Shown piece by piece: positions 1-8,838 of a stretch of DNA of 8,899 bases (the first letter of the stretch is position 1; each line of letters begins with the position of its first letter). Both the position numbers and the translations under genes were made by a program. Source of the stretch: Gammaproteobacteria bacterium. Its GTDB lineage: Bacteria > Pseudomonadota > Gammaproteobacteria > Steroidobacterales > Steroidobacteraceae. Under the pieces are notes generated by a model. It saw nothing but the letters and a program-made list of their open reading frames with translations, ran no database searches and was not told the origin of the DNA. The DNA lies in the NCBI GenBank assembly GCA_030043215.1, contig JASHYG010000023.1, forward strand, positions 1 through 8,899. Reading direction: 5' to 3'.

Positions 1-320
1 CCGGCCCCTATGCCTACATCACCGCCAAGCATGCCCAGGTCGGCTTGATGCGCTCGGTGGCGAAGGAAGTCGCCGGCCGGCGCATCCGCGTGAACACTAT
101 TCACCCCGGCCCGACTCAGAATGAGTTCCAGTCCGGCATCGAGCGTCATCTGAGCACGGTGATCGGGCGGGACGCGACAGCGTTTCTCGATGAGCTCATA
201 CCCCTGCACCGGCACGCGCAGCCTCGCGAGATTGCCCGCTCCGTCTTATTCCTGGCCTCGGAGCAAAGCAGCTTCGTCACGGGCGCGACGCTCGCGGTCG
301 ACGGTGGAATGACCGCGTGA
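1..320 (+). CDS. Short-chain dehydrogenase/reductase (SDR), C-terminal part
   Basis: This is the C-terminal ~105 residues of a classical SDR, cut by the window edge; the first full codon is at base 3. Enzymes of this family perform NAD(P)-dependent oxidation or reduction of hydroxyl/carbonyl groups in the cytoplasm. The active-site YxxxK signature is visible: Tyr at 15-17 and Lys at 27-29 (Y-I-T-A-K). It is followed by the typical helix and the strand 'RIRVNTIHPGPTQNEF', where the PG loop contacts the cofactor. The end 'LFLASEQSSFVTGATLAVDGGMTA' is the standard SDR C-terminus, so the gene is intact at this end. The Rossmann GxxxGxG motif lies outside the window. Substrate cannot be told from this part. 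It converges on the minus-strand dioxygenase, with only 26 bp between the stop codons and no clear terminator hairpin in that gap. Confidence 0.93.
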   Translation, partial: GPYAYITAKHAQVGLMRSVAKEVAGRRIRVNTIHPGPTQNEFQSGIERHLSTVIGRDATAFLDELIPLHRHAQPREIARSVLFLASEQSSFVTGATLAVDGGMTA

Positions 321-346
321 GGCTTGTGCCTCCCCGCCTCCCCGCC

Positions 347-1348
347 TCACCCTCTCCCGGCCGAATGATCGGCCCGTCCCGCCGCCGATGCGCCGGACGG
401 CGCTTCCTGACGCGCCGGAGCGGCGAGCCGCGCGCCGAACGCGGTAGCGCCCGAGGCCGTGAATAACTTGGTGAACGGGTCGTCCGGCTCCTTGGGGGCC
501 GCGCCTTCGCGAACCGTCGTGCGTCGCATGTCGCGGCGATGGACGAGGTCGTCGAAATCGCCTCCCCGGTGCATCGAGCAGAGGTTGTCCCAAATCACCA
601 TGTCGCCGGGCTTGTAGTTGACGTTGAACACATACTTCGGCTGAGTGGCAAACTCGATGAGCTCGCGGAGCAGCGCCCTGCCCTCCTCGCGCGGCATGCC
701 GACGATGTCCCGCGCGTGGGCCGCGATGTACAGCGCCTTGCGTCCGGAGCCCTTGTGGACGTGCGTGAGCGGATGCCGGGCGTGGGGCCTCGCATCGATC
801 TCCTCCTCCGTGAGAGGGAAGCCGGCGCGGCTCCGCGACCACCACAGGGAATGGAGCGCCTCGAGACCCTCGATCCGATCCTTCATGGCCTGTGGCAGAT
901 CCTCGTAGGCGGTGCGCGTGTCCGCGAACCAGGTCTCGCCGCCAGTCGGGGGCGCCTCGTGGCACAGCAGCAGCGACTGGGCCGAGCGGATGTCCATGAA
1001 AGAGGAATCGGTGTGCCACAAACGATCGCCGCGCTTGTGCAGGCGGACCAGCTCGTCCTGGATGATGCGGCCCTCGGCGTCGAGGTTGCTCGCATCAAAG
1101 ATCTCGCGATGGGCGTGCCGGTACGGACGGCCCTCGATCCGCGGTGCAAGCTCGATGTATCCGAAGTTGCGGCTGAAGGCGATGTGGGTCTCGTCATCGA
1201 GGCCGGTATTACGCCAGACCGTCACGCCGTAGCGGTTCTGGATCTCGATGATGGCGCGACGCGTCTGCTCATCGAGCGGCCGGGTGATGTCGACGCCGGA
1301 GACCTCGGCACCGAAGCTCGGCAGGATAGGCTCGACCGTCAGGCTCAT
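347..1348 (-). CDS. TauD/TfdA-family Fe(II)/2-oxoglutarate-dependent dioxygenase
   Basis: Predicted 333-aa cytoplasmic non-heme iron oxygenase that couples 2-oxoglutarate decarboxylation to hydroxylation of a substrate. The iron facial triad is visible: H112-x-D114 in 'LWHTDSSF' and distal H260 in 'WDNLCSMHRGG'. The 2-oxoglutarate-binding arginine lies in the cluster 271-276 (RRDMRR). As recalled, 'LWHTDSSF', 'GSGRKALYIAAHA' and 'PGDMVIWDN' resemble the 2,4-dichlorophenoxyacetate dioxygenase TfdA more than taurine dioxygenase TauD. TfdA-like proteins are widespread and many do not act on 2,4-D, so the substrate is open. The ATG at 1346-1348 is chosen because a GAGGG element lies just upstream and the protein then begins 'MSLTVEPILPSFGAEV', as the family does; an ATG 51 nt further upstream would add a low-complexity leader. 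The C-terminus carries an extra Ala/Gly/Arg-rich tail of roughly 30 residues after the family core. It is transcribed divergently from kch. Confidence 0.93.
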   Translation of the reverse strand: MSLTVEPILPSFGAEVSGVDITRPLDEQTRRAIIEIQNRYGVTVWRNTGLDDETHIAFSRNFGYIELAPRIEGRPYRHAHREIFDASNLDAEGRIIQDELVRLHKRGDRLWHTDSSFMDIRSAQSLLLCHEAPPTGGETWFADTRTAYEDLPQAMKDRIEGLEALHSLWWSRSRAGFPLTEEEIDARPHARHPLTHVHKGSGRKALYIAAHARDIVGMPREEGRALLRELIEFATQPKYVFNVNYKPGDMVIWDNLCSMHRGGDFDDLVHRRDMRRTTVREGAAPKEPDDPFTKLFTASGATAFGARLAAPARQEAPSGASAAGRADHSAGRG

Positions 1349-1494
1349 GACACCCTCGCTGGCTGATGAGGCGCAGGCACCGCGGAGGATACCCGCCATT
1401 GCAGCCGAATGCGCCCCTCGGGCCTATTTTACCTTAAGCTTGCCGCAATGGCTCGCTCTGGACCTGCCGCTGGACCTGCCGCACGAGCGGCCAT
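1349..1494. promoter_or_regulatory. Divergent intergenic region between dioxygenase gene and kch
   Basis: About 146 bp between divergent starts must hold the promoters for the dioxygenase (leftward) and kch (rightward). The most AT-rich stretch is at 1423-1440 (TATTTT followed by TTAAGC), a plausible place for a -10 element, but no convincing -35 at standard spacing was found. A perfect 12-bp tandem duplication (TGGACCTGCCGC twice) sits at 1459-1482, close to the kch start. Assignment of promoters here is inference. Confidence 0.3.
1459..1482. repeat. 12-bp perfect tandem duplication upstream of kch
   Basis: The unit TGGACCTGCCGC occurs twice back to back (1459-1470 and 1471-1482). It lies just before the kch start and inside a possible 19-codon leader ORF (1448-1507). 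It could be replication slippage or a tandem binding site; the sequence alone does not decide. Confidence 0.85.
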
Positions 1495-2736
1495 TTGCCG
1501 CATGTGACGCCGCAAAAACGCATCTCGGTGAGCCTCGCCGTGTGGTTGCAGATGATGCGCGGCCGCGCGTACCGGCTGCTGCGCATGCGGAGCTGGTTTC
1601 CCCACGTGCCCCTCGCCCTGGTCGTCGGGCTCGCCGGGCTGACGCAGCTGCTGCTCACCTCCGGGTCGATGCGACGCCTGATCGCACGGACCGCGGGGGG
1701 CGATTCCATCGTCTCGAGCGTCGCCGGCGGCCTCGACCTGCCCGGCATCCGCGGGGTGCCTCAGGAGGCGATCGGCGCCCTGCTGCTCATCGTTGGAGTC
1801 GGCCTGCTGTGGCGCTCACGGCTCGCCTGGGTGCTCGCGCTGCTGCTCACCCTCGCGACCGTGATCCTCGAGCTCTCGCCGCTCTCCTCGGCCTCGAGGT
1901 CGCTCATCTTCTTCAGCGTCCTGCTGCTCGTCCTGCTCCTGCTGTTCCGCCGCAGCTTCGACCGGGCGAGCCTCGCGACGGGCACGCTGTTCGCCCTGAC
2001 CGGCATCCTCAGCGCGCTCGGCTACGGTGTGCTCGGCTCCTACGTTCTCGGCGCCGGCTTCAATCCGAAGATCCACAACTTCATCGAGGCCATTTACTTC
2101 GCCGTGGTGACCATGTCGACGGTTGGCTATGGCGACATCACGCCCCGGACTCCCGAAGCGCGCCTGTTCACGGTCTCCCTCATCGTGCTCGGGCTCGCCG
2201 TCTTCGCCACCTCGCTCACGGCGATCGTCGGGCCGGTGATCGACAGCCGCATGGCAAAGTTTCTGCAGCCGAAGAGGAAGAAAATGCAACGCGCCTCCCA
2301 CATCATCGTGACCGGCGACGGGCCCCTCGCCTCGAGCGCCGTCAAGGCCCTGACCGCGCGCGGACTTCATGCCACCGCGATCTGGCTCACGCGGCGGACG
2401 CCGGAAACGCAAGAGCCTGCAGATCTCATTGTCGGCGATGCGAGCGACACCGAAGTGCTGCACAGCGCCCACGTCGAGCAGGCGCGAGCCATCCTCGCGC
2501 TGAGCGATGACGATTCCTATAACGCCTTCGTCATCCTCGCTGCCAAGGAGATGAACCCAGGCGTTCGCACCGTCGCCGCAGTGAGCAACGTCGGACACGC
2601 CAGCCGAGTGGCCCGGGTTCACCCGGACGTGGTGCTCGCCTTGCCGCTGATCGGCGGCGAGCTGCTCGCAATGGCCCTGAGCGGCGCGGAGGTCAAGGCC
2701 GACGAGCTGCTCGATCAGCTGCTGAAGCTCAGCTGA
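1495..2736 (+). CDS. kch: Kch-type potassium channel with C-terminal RCK (TrkA-N) domain
   Basis: Inner-membrane K+ channel homologous to E. coli Kch (413 aa here, 417 in E. coli). Hydrophobic segments lie near residues 36-55, 91-106, 109-127, 137-151, 162-185 and 224-246, consistent with a six-TM channel. The pore helix and selectivity filter are at 196-214 with T209-V-G-Y-G-D214, a canonical K+ filter. The flanks 'GFNP.I' before and 'EARLFTVSLIVLGLAVFATSLTAI.GP' after match Kch closely. Residues ~267-413 form the cytoplasmic RCK domain ('HIIVTGDGPLAS', 'ARAILALSDDDSYNAFVILAAKEM', 'VHPDVVLALPLIGGELLA'). Its nucleotide-loop motif is not a perfect GxGxxG, as also in E. coli Kch. The start is uncertain: TTG 1495 is the longest form, GTG 1504 is possible, and the first in-frame ATG (1552) would still keep TM1; none has a strong ribosome binding site. 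A possible internal start at ATG 2284 is described separately. Confidence 0.93.
   Translation: MPHVTPQKRISVSLAVWLQMMRGRAYRLLRMRSWFPHVPLALVVGLAGLTQLLLTSGSMRRLIARTAGGDSIVSSVAGGLDLPGIRGVPQEAIGALLLIVGVGLLWRSRLAWVLALLLTLATVILELSPLSSASRSLIFFSVLLLVLLLLFRRSFDRASLATGTLFALTGILSALGYGVLGSYVLGAGFNPKIHNFIEAIYFAVVTMSTVGYGDITPRTPEARLFTVSLIVLGLAVFATSLTAIVGPVIDSRMAKFLQPKRKKMQRASHIIVTGDGPLASSAVKALTARGLHATAIWLTRRTPETQEPADLIVGDASDTEVLHSAHVEQARAILALSDDDSYNAFVILAAKEMNPGVRTVAAVSNVGHASRVARVHPDVVLALPLIGGELLAMALSGAEVKADELLDQLLKLS
2274..2286 (+). promoter_or_regulatory. Internal ribosome binding site and ATG for a free RCK domain in kch
   Basis: Inside kch a purine-rich GAGGA (2274-2278) lies 5 nt before an in-frame ATG (2284-2286, Met264). 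Starting there would make a ~150-residue soluble RCK domain beginning 'MQRASHIIVTG'. E. coli Kch has a methionine at the equivalent place (M240) and is known to express its RCK domain separately from it. Whether this is used here is inference, but the SD is stronger than anything in front of the full-length start. Confidence 0.55.
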
Positions 2737-2779
2737 CGTCCCGCGCGCGCTGATCGGCGGCGCCGATGCAGGACTCGAG

Positions 2780-3961
2780 TTGAAATCGGCCGACCGTTCC
2801 ATGACCATGAGCGGCAACGTGCGCGCCCGCAAACTCGGACTTTATTTCTCCGGTTGGACTCTCGCGGGCCTGTTTTTCTTCAGCCAGTCGGAAACCCGAA
2901 GCTTCATCATGCAGGGTCCGGGACTGTGGTGGGGAACGCTCGCCCACTATCTCACCGGCATGTACGTCACCGCGCTGCTGGTGCCCGCCATACTATGGCC
3001 TGCCCGCCGCTGGCCCATCGAGCGCCGCATCTGGCCCTCGCGCGTCGGGATTCATTTACTGCTCAGCATTGCCTTCTCACTTCTAATTCTCGCCCTGGCA
3101 GTTGTAATTGATTCCTGGGCGGGCCTCACACGTGGCGCCCCGCACACATTCTGGACCGCTTACCGGTCTTTGCTGATTTGGGATTTCCACGCGGGGGTGA
3201 GCTTCTACTGGTTGCTCGTCGGAGGCGATTACGCCCTGCGCTACTACCGCAGATACCAGGAGGGAGAGAAGGAGACCTTGCGGCTGGCGTTGCATGCGGC
3301 GGAGCTGGAACGCCAGCTTGCCAGCGCGCAGCTCCATGCGCTGAAGGCGCAGCTGCATCCGCATTTCCTGTTCAACACGCTGAATGCCATCATGGTGCTC
3401 GTGCGCCGCGGCGCGGCCAAGGACGCCGAGGAGACTTTGGCGCTGCTCGGCGATCTGCTCCGCTGCGCGCTCGAGGACATAGAGACGCAGGAAGTCCCCC
3501 TGCGCCGGGAGCTCGAGTTCCTGCGCCTGTATCTGGCGATCGAGCATGTCCGCTTCCGCGATCGGCTGCGGGTGGAAATGTTCATCGCGCCCGAGACGCT
3601 GGATGCGGCTGTGCCGCACCTCGCCCTGCAGCCGATCGTTGAAAATGCGATCCGCCACGGCATCGGCCGCAGCTCCACTGCGGGTCGGATTGCCATCCGC
3701 GCGCAGCGCGTGAAGGACCTGCTGGAGATCGAGGTGCGGGACGACGGCCCGGGACTCGGGCCTCCGGGCGGCGGAGGAATGGGGTTGTCGAACGTCCGCG
3801 GCCGTCTCGCCCAGCTCTACGGAATCTCGGCCCGGCTGACGGTCGAAAACGCCGGCGGACGCGGTGTCGTCGCCGCGCTCTCCGTCCCGTATCGCCTCGG
3901 CGTGGACATCCGGGAAAAAGAAATGGGGGAATTCCGTGCCGCTCACAGCACTGCTGGTTGA
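2780..3961 (+). CDS. Membrane sensor histidine kinase, LytS/His_kinase (PF06580) type
   Basis: Predicted 393-aa inner-membrane sensor kinase, partner of the following LytTR regulator. Four hydrophobic segments lie near residues 18-36, 51-73, 88-112 and 130-148, with very short loops, so any signal is probably sensed within or at the membrane. A charged coiled-coil linker follows (~156-192). The His_kinase domain starts at 'QLHPHFLFNTLNAI', with H195 the likely phospho-acceptor. The ATP-binding part shows the N box 'LQPIVENAIRHG' (N289), the G box D321-DGPGLG and a Gly-rich second box near 330-338 ('GGGGMGLSNVRGRL'). TTG 2780 is chosen as start because AGGA (2770-2773) sits 6 nt upstream; the ATGs at 2801 and 2807 lack a comparable site. 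It begins 43 bp after kch, on the same strand, and overlaps the regulator gene by 26 nt. Ligand unknown. Confidence 0.93.
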   Translation: MKSADRSMTMSGNVRARKLGLYFSGWTLAGLFFFSQSETRSFIMQGPGLWWGTLAHYLTGMYVTALLVPAILWPARRWPIERRIWPSRVGIHLLLSIAFSLLILALAVVIDSWAGLTRGAPHTFWTAYRSLLIWDFHAGVSFYWLLVGGDYALRYYRRYQEGEKETLRLALHAAELERQLASAQLHALKAQLHPHFLFNTLNAIMVLVRRGAAKDAEETLALLGDLLRCALEDIETQEVPLRRELEFLRLYLAIEHVRFRDRLRVEMFIAPETLDAAVPHLALQPIVENAIRHGIGRSSTAGRIAIRAQRVKDLLEIEVRDDGPGLGPPGGGGMGLSNVRGRLAQLYGISARLTVENAGGRGVVAALSVPYRLGVDIREKEMGEFRAAHSTAG

Positions 3962-4715
3962 CGATGAGCCGCTCGCCCGCGAGGGGCTGCGTACGCTGCT
4001 CTCCCGCGACCCGGAGATCACGGCGATTCACGAGGCGAGGGACGGCCGCGAAGCCGCAGCAGCCATCGAGGGCCTGCGGCCGGATCTGGTCTTTCTGGAC
4101 GTGCACATGCCAGAAACGAGCGGGTTAGAGGTGATCGAGCAGCTCGGCGCGAAGATGCCCGCGGTCGTGTTCGTGACCGCTCACGACCGATATGCCATCG
4201 ACGCATTCGAGATCAACGCCGTCGACTATCTGTTGAAGCCGTTCACGGCGGAAAGGTTTGCCTCGGCGCTGCTCCGAGCAAAAGCTCGGCTGCGGGCGAG
4301 CCGTATGCGGCCGCCCCCGGCGGAGCAGATCGATCGCCGGATTCTCTCTCTCCTGGAAACCATCGCATCGCCGCGGCGCTTCCTCGAGCGAGTGGCCGTT
4401 CGGTCCGCCGGAAAAGTGATTTTCATCGACGTGGATGACGTACAGTGGATCAAAGCCGCCGAGAACTACGCGGAGCTGGCTGTCGGGCGAAAAGTTCACC
4501 TGCTTCACGTCACGATGAATGCGCTGGAGCGATCGCTCGACCCGGAGGTTTTCCAGCGCATCCACCGCTCCATCATCGTGAACGTCCGGCATATCAAAGA
4601 GCTGCAACCGGCTCTGCATGGGGAGTACGTCGTCACGCTGAGTGATGGTGTACGCCTGCAATCCTCCCGGACCTATCACGGACGGTTGAAGGCGCTCGCC
4701 GCCAACCCGTTCTGA
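3936..4715 (+). CDS. LytTR-family DNA-binding response regulator
   Basis: Predicted 259-aa cytoplasmic transcription factor of the AlgR/LytR/BtsR class. The receiver domain (~4-120) has the acidic pocket D9-D10, phospho-acceptor D55 in 'LVFLDVHMPE', T81 in 'VFVTAHD' and K101 in 'DYLLKPF', so phosphotransfer should work. The LytTR DNA-binding domain (~150-255) shows 'RFLERVAVRSAGKVIFIDVDDVQWIKAAENYAEL', 'FQRIHRSIIVNVRHIKEL' and a C-terminal 'VRLQSSRTYHGRLKAL'. GTG 3936 is chosen because GGGGGA (3925-3930) lies 5 nt upstream and the protein then starts directly at the first receiver strand. The start lies inside the kinase gene, which implies translational coupling and a cognate pair. LytTR regulators usually bind imperfect direct repeats upstream of a few target genes; none was identified here with confidence. 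Confidence 0.95.
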   Translation: MPLTALLVDDEPLAREGLRTLLSRDPEITAIHEARDGREAAAAIEGLRPDLVFLDVHMPETSGLEVIEQLGAKMPAVVFVTAHDRYAIDAFEINAVDYLLKPFTAERFASALLRAKARLRASRMRPPPAEQIDRRILSLLETIASPRRFLERVAVRSAGKVIFIDVDDVQWIKAAENYAELAVGRKVHLLHVTMNALERSLDPEVFQRIHRSIIVNVRHIKELQPALHGEYVVTLSDGVRLQSSRTYHGRLKALAANPF

Positions 4716-4760
4716 TTGACGCTGCGGCCGGCTCGTGGAACGACCGGGCCGGCTCGTCAA
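4716..4760 (+). terminator. Terminator-like inverted repeat after the response regulator
   Basis: Immediately after the stop codon, TTGACG (4716-4721) is complementary to CGTCAA (4755-4760). Inside lie GGCCGG (4726-4731) against CCGGGCC (4744-4750, one bulge) and CGT/ACG around a short loop. The same stretch contains an 11-bp direct repeat GGCCGGCTCGT (4726-4736 and 4747-4757). A short T run (CCTTTTC, about 4766-4772) follows at some distance, so intrinsic termination is possible but not textbook. Confidence 0.35.
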
Positions 4761-4836
4761 AATCGCCTTTTCACCGCCCCGTCGTGCGGCCACACTCGGT
4801 GGCTGAGGCTCGGGTGTGCCCGGGTGGGGGGCTCGA

Positions 4837-5475
4837 ATGAATGCGCGCATCACGTCGTTGCTCGCCGGACTGCTGTCGGTGCAGGCGCTACCGACCGCGA
4901 CCGGTCAGCCCGTGCGAACCCGGTCCGCGTACACGGAAGAGGTCCGGGCAGGACTCGAGGAAATCTTCGTCTTTCGAACCACTCGGACTCAGCATCACCA
5001 GGGCGGAGCGCCGGCCTGCGCGTCGGCGCCATTCCACCCGGTGGATAACGACTACTATGCACTCTGGTCGATCGGGCTGCAGGCGGCCGACAGCCGGGTC
5101 GTGGACACTCACGAGCGCGCCGTCGGCGGATTCAGCGCCTGTTTCGGACCGCTCGCGCGCGATCGCCCGCTAGAGATGTATGCGACCGGAAGCGTCGCTC
5201 ACATTCCGTGGACCGGCAGTGGAGAGTGCCTGGTAACGAAAGCACAACCTCCCGTGCGGACAGCCTTGGCTTTCACTTGCCGCCTGGCGTTGAGCGGCCT
5301 GCCCGACGCTTACGCCGGCGGCCTCGTGGTTTCGAGCACGCTGGCGCCGTTCATCAGCAAGACCCAATCACCCTCGGCGCACGTGCCGGGCTACCTATCC
5401 ACATCGGTCGTCGTAATGCGTCTGTGGAAGAAGCCGGCGCAGGTGAATGGGCGCGGCGCGGGCGCCCAGAAGTAA
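4837..5475 (+). CDS. Secreted hypothetical protein with four cysteines
   Basis: I do not recognise this 212-aa protein. The start ATG 4837 has a G-rich element (GGGGGG, 4826-4831) 5 nt upstream. The product begins with a likely Sec signal peptide ('MNARITSLLAGLLSVQALPTATG'), with cleavage probably around residues 20-30, so the mature protein is probably periplasmic or extracellular. The mature part has no further membrane segment and contains four cysteines ('PACAS', 'SACFG', 'GECLV', 'FTCRL'), which could form two disulfides. Alternating hydrophobic stretches ('YYALWSIGLQAADSRVV', 'LALSGLPDAYAGGLVVSSTLAP') suggest a mostly beta fold. The C-terminus is basic and Gly-rich. It stands alone between the kinase/regulator pair and the convergent aldo/keto reductase, so the context gives no functional clue. 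An allene-oxide-cyclase/dirigent-like barrel is only a guess. Confidence 0.75.
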   Translation: MNARITSLLAGLLSVQALPTATGQPVRTRSAYTEEVRAGLEEIFVFRTTRTQHHQGGAPACASAPFHPVDNDYYALWSIGLQAADSRVVDTHERAVGGFSACFGPLARDRPLEMYATGSVAHIPWTGSGECLVTKAQPPVRTALAFTCRLALSGLPDAYAGGLVVSSTLAPFISKTQSPSAHVPGYLSTSVVVMRLWKKPAQVNGRGAGAQK

Positions 5476-5482
5476 TACATCC

Positions 5483-8614
<3,132 letters not shown>

Positions 8615-8663
8615 TGCAGAGCCCACGGCCGGGTGCCGACGTAGCCCGAGGTGTGGCCTTGGC

Positions 8664-8681
8664 GCGTGGCCGCGGCCACGC
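8664..8681. repeat. 18-nt perfect palindrome
   Basis: GCGTGGCCGCGGCCACGC is identical to its own reverse complement and has no spacer. It lies 50 bp after the slt stop codon. It may be a protein-binding site; as RNA it would be a poor hairpin because it has no loop. Confidence 0.8.
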
Positions 8682-8694
8682 TGGAGCTCCCCAC

Positions 8695-8743
8695 GCCCCC
8701 TGAGAGCCCCGCCGCAGCGTGCGGCAGCTCTCATATCGGGGGC
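8695..8743 (+). terminator. Long imperfect stem-loop after slt, candidate terminator
   Basis: Three paired blocks nest in order: GCCCCC (8695-8700) with GGGGGC (8738-8743), TGAGAGC (8701-8707) with GCTCTCA (8727-8733), and GCCGC (8711-8715) with GCGGC (8721-8725) around the loop AGCGT. Only CCC/A and TATC are unpaired, giving 18 base pairs. The stem is far stronger than chance pairing. It sits 80 nt after slt, so transcript termination or 3'-end protection fits, but the following TTATATGCTT is a poor U tract. It could instead belong to the leader of the next gene. Confidence 0.45.
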
Positions 8744-8754
8744 TTATATGCTTA

Positions 8755-8806
8755 GAGAAAACGGCCTTTTCTCCGCCGCGACCCGAGGTGATAACGTGCG
8801 GCGGAG
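8755..8806 (+). promoter_or_regulatory. Two overlapping, mutually exclusive hairpins before the next gene
   Basis: Hairpin A pairs GAGAAAA (8755-8761) with TTTTCTC (8767-8773) across a 5-nt loop. Hairpin B pairs CTCCGCCGC (8771-8779) with GCGGCGGAG (8798-8806) across an 18-nt loop. Bases 8771-8773 belong to both, so the two full structures cannot coexist. They lie 32 nt before the GTG at 8839. This looks like a leader switch or attenuator, but that is inference. Confidence 0.4.
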
Positions 8807-8838
8807 TGGCCTCAGTCCGTGGAAAAGGAGCTGCACCC

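Larger units (their letters stand above)
8615..8838. other. Structured intergenic region downstream of slt
   Basis: About 224 bp without a supported protein gene. It contains four inverted repeats in close succession: an 18-nt perfect palindrome, a 49-nt long stem-loop, and two small hairpins that share bases. It ends in a strong ribosome binding site for the next gene. AT-rich bases TTATATGC at 8744-8751, directly after the long stem, could be a -10 region for that gene. No known riboswitch consensus was recognised. Confidence 0.6.

Noticed and set aside
539..1366. Plus-strand open frame opposite the dioxygenase
   Set aside because: Antisense shadow without recognisable domains; the minus strand encodes the conserved HxD...H enzyme.
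1349..1399. Upstream ATG extending the dioxygenase by 17 residues
   Set aside because: The extension is low in complexity, and the inner ATG at 1348 has the better SD and a family-like N-terminus.
2801..2809. ATG codons at 2801 and 2807 as the kinase start
   Set aside because: No ribosome binding site at proper spacing; TTG 2780 has AGGA 6 nt upstream. Not fully excluded.
8701..8743. CTGAGAG motif resembling part of a TPP riboswitch
   Set aside because: The rest of the THI box (the ACC and CTGATCTGG...AATACCAGCG type core) is missing, and the motif is simply one arm of the long stem-loop.
8755..8773. Hairpin A as a rho-independent terminator
   Set aside because: The stem is only 7 bp and A/T-rich, and the T run is inside the stem rather than after it.
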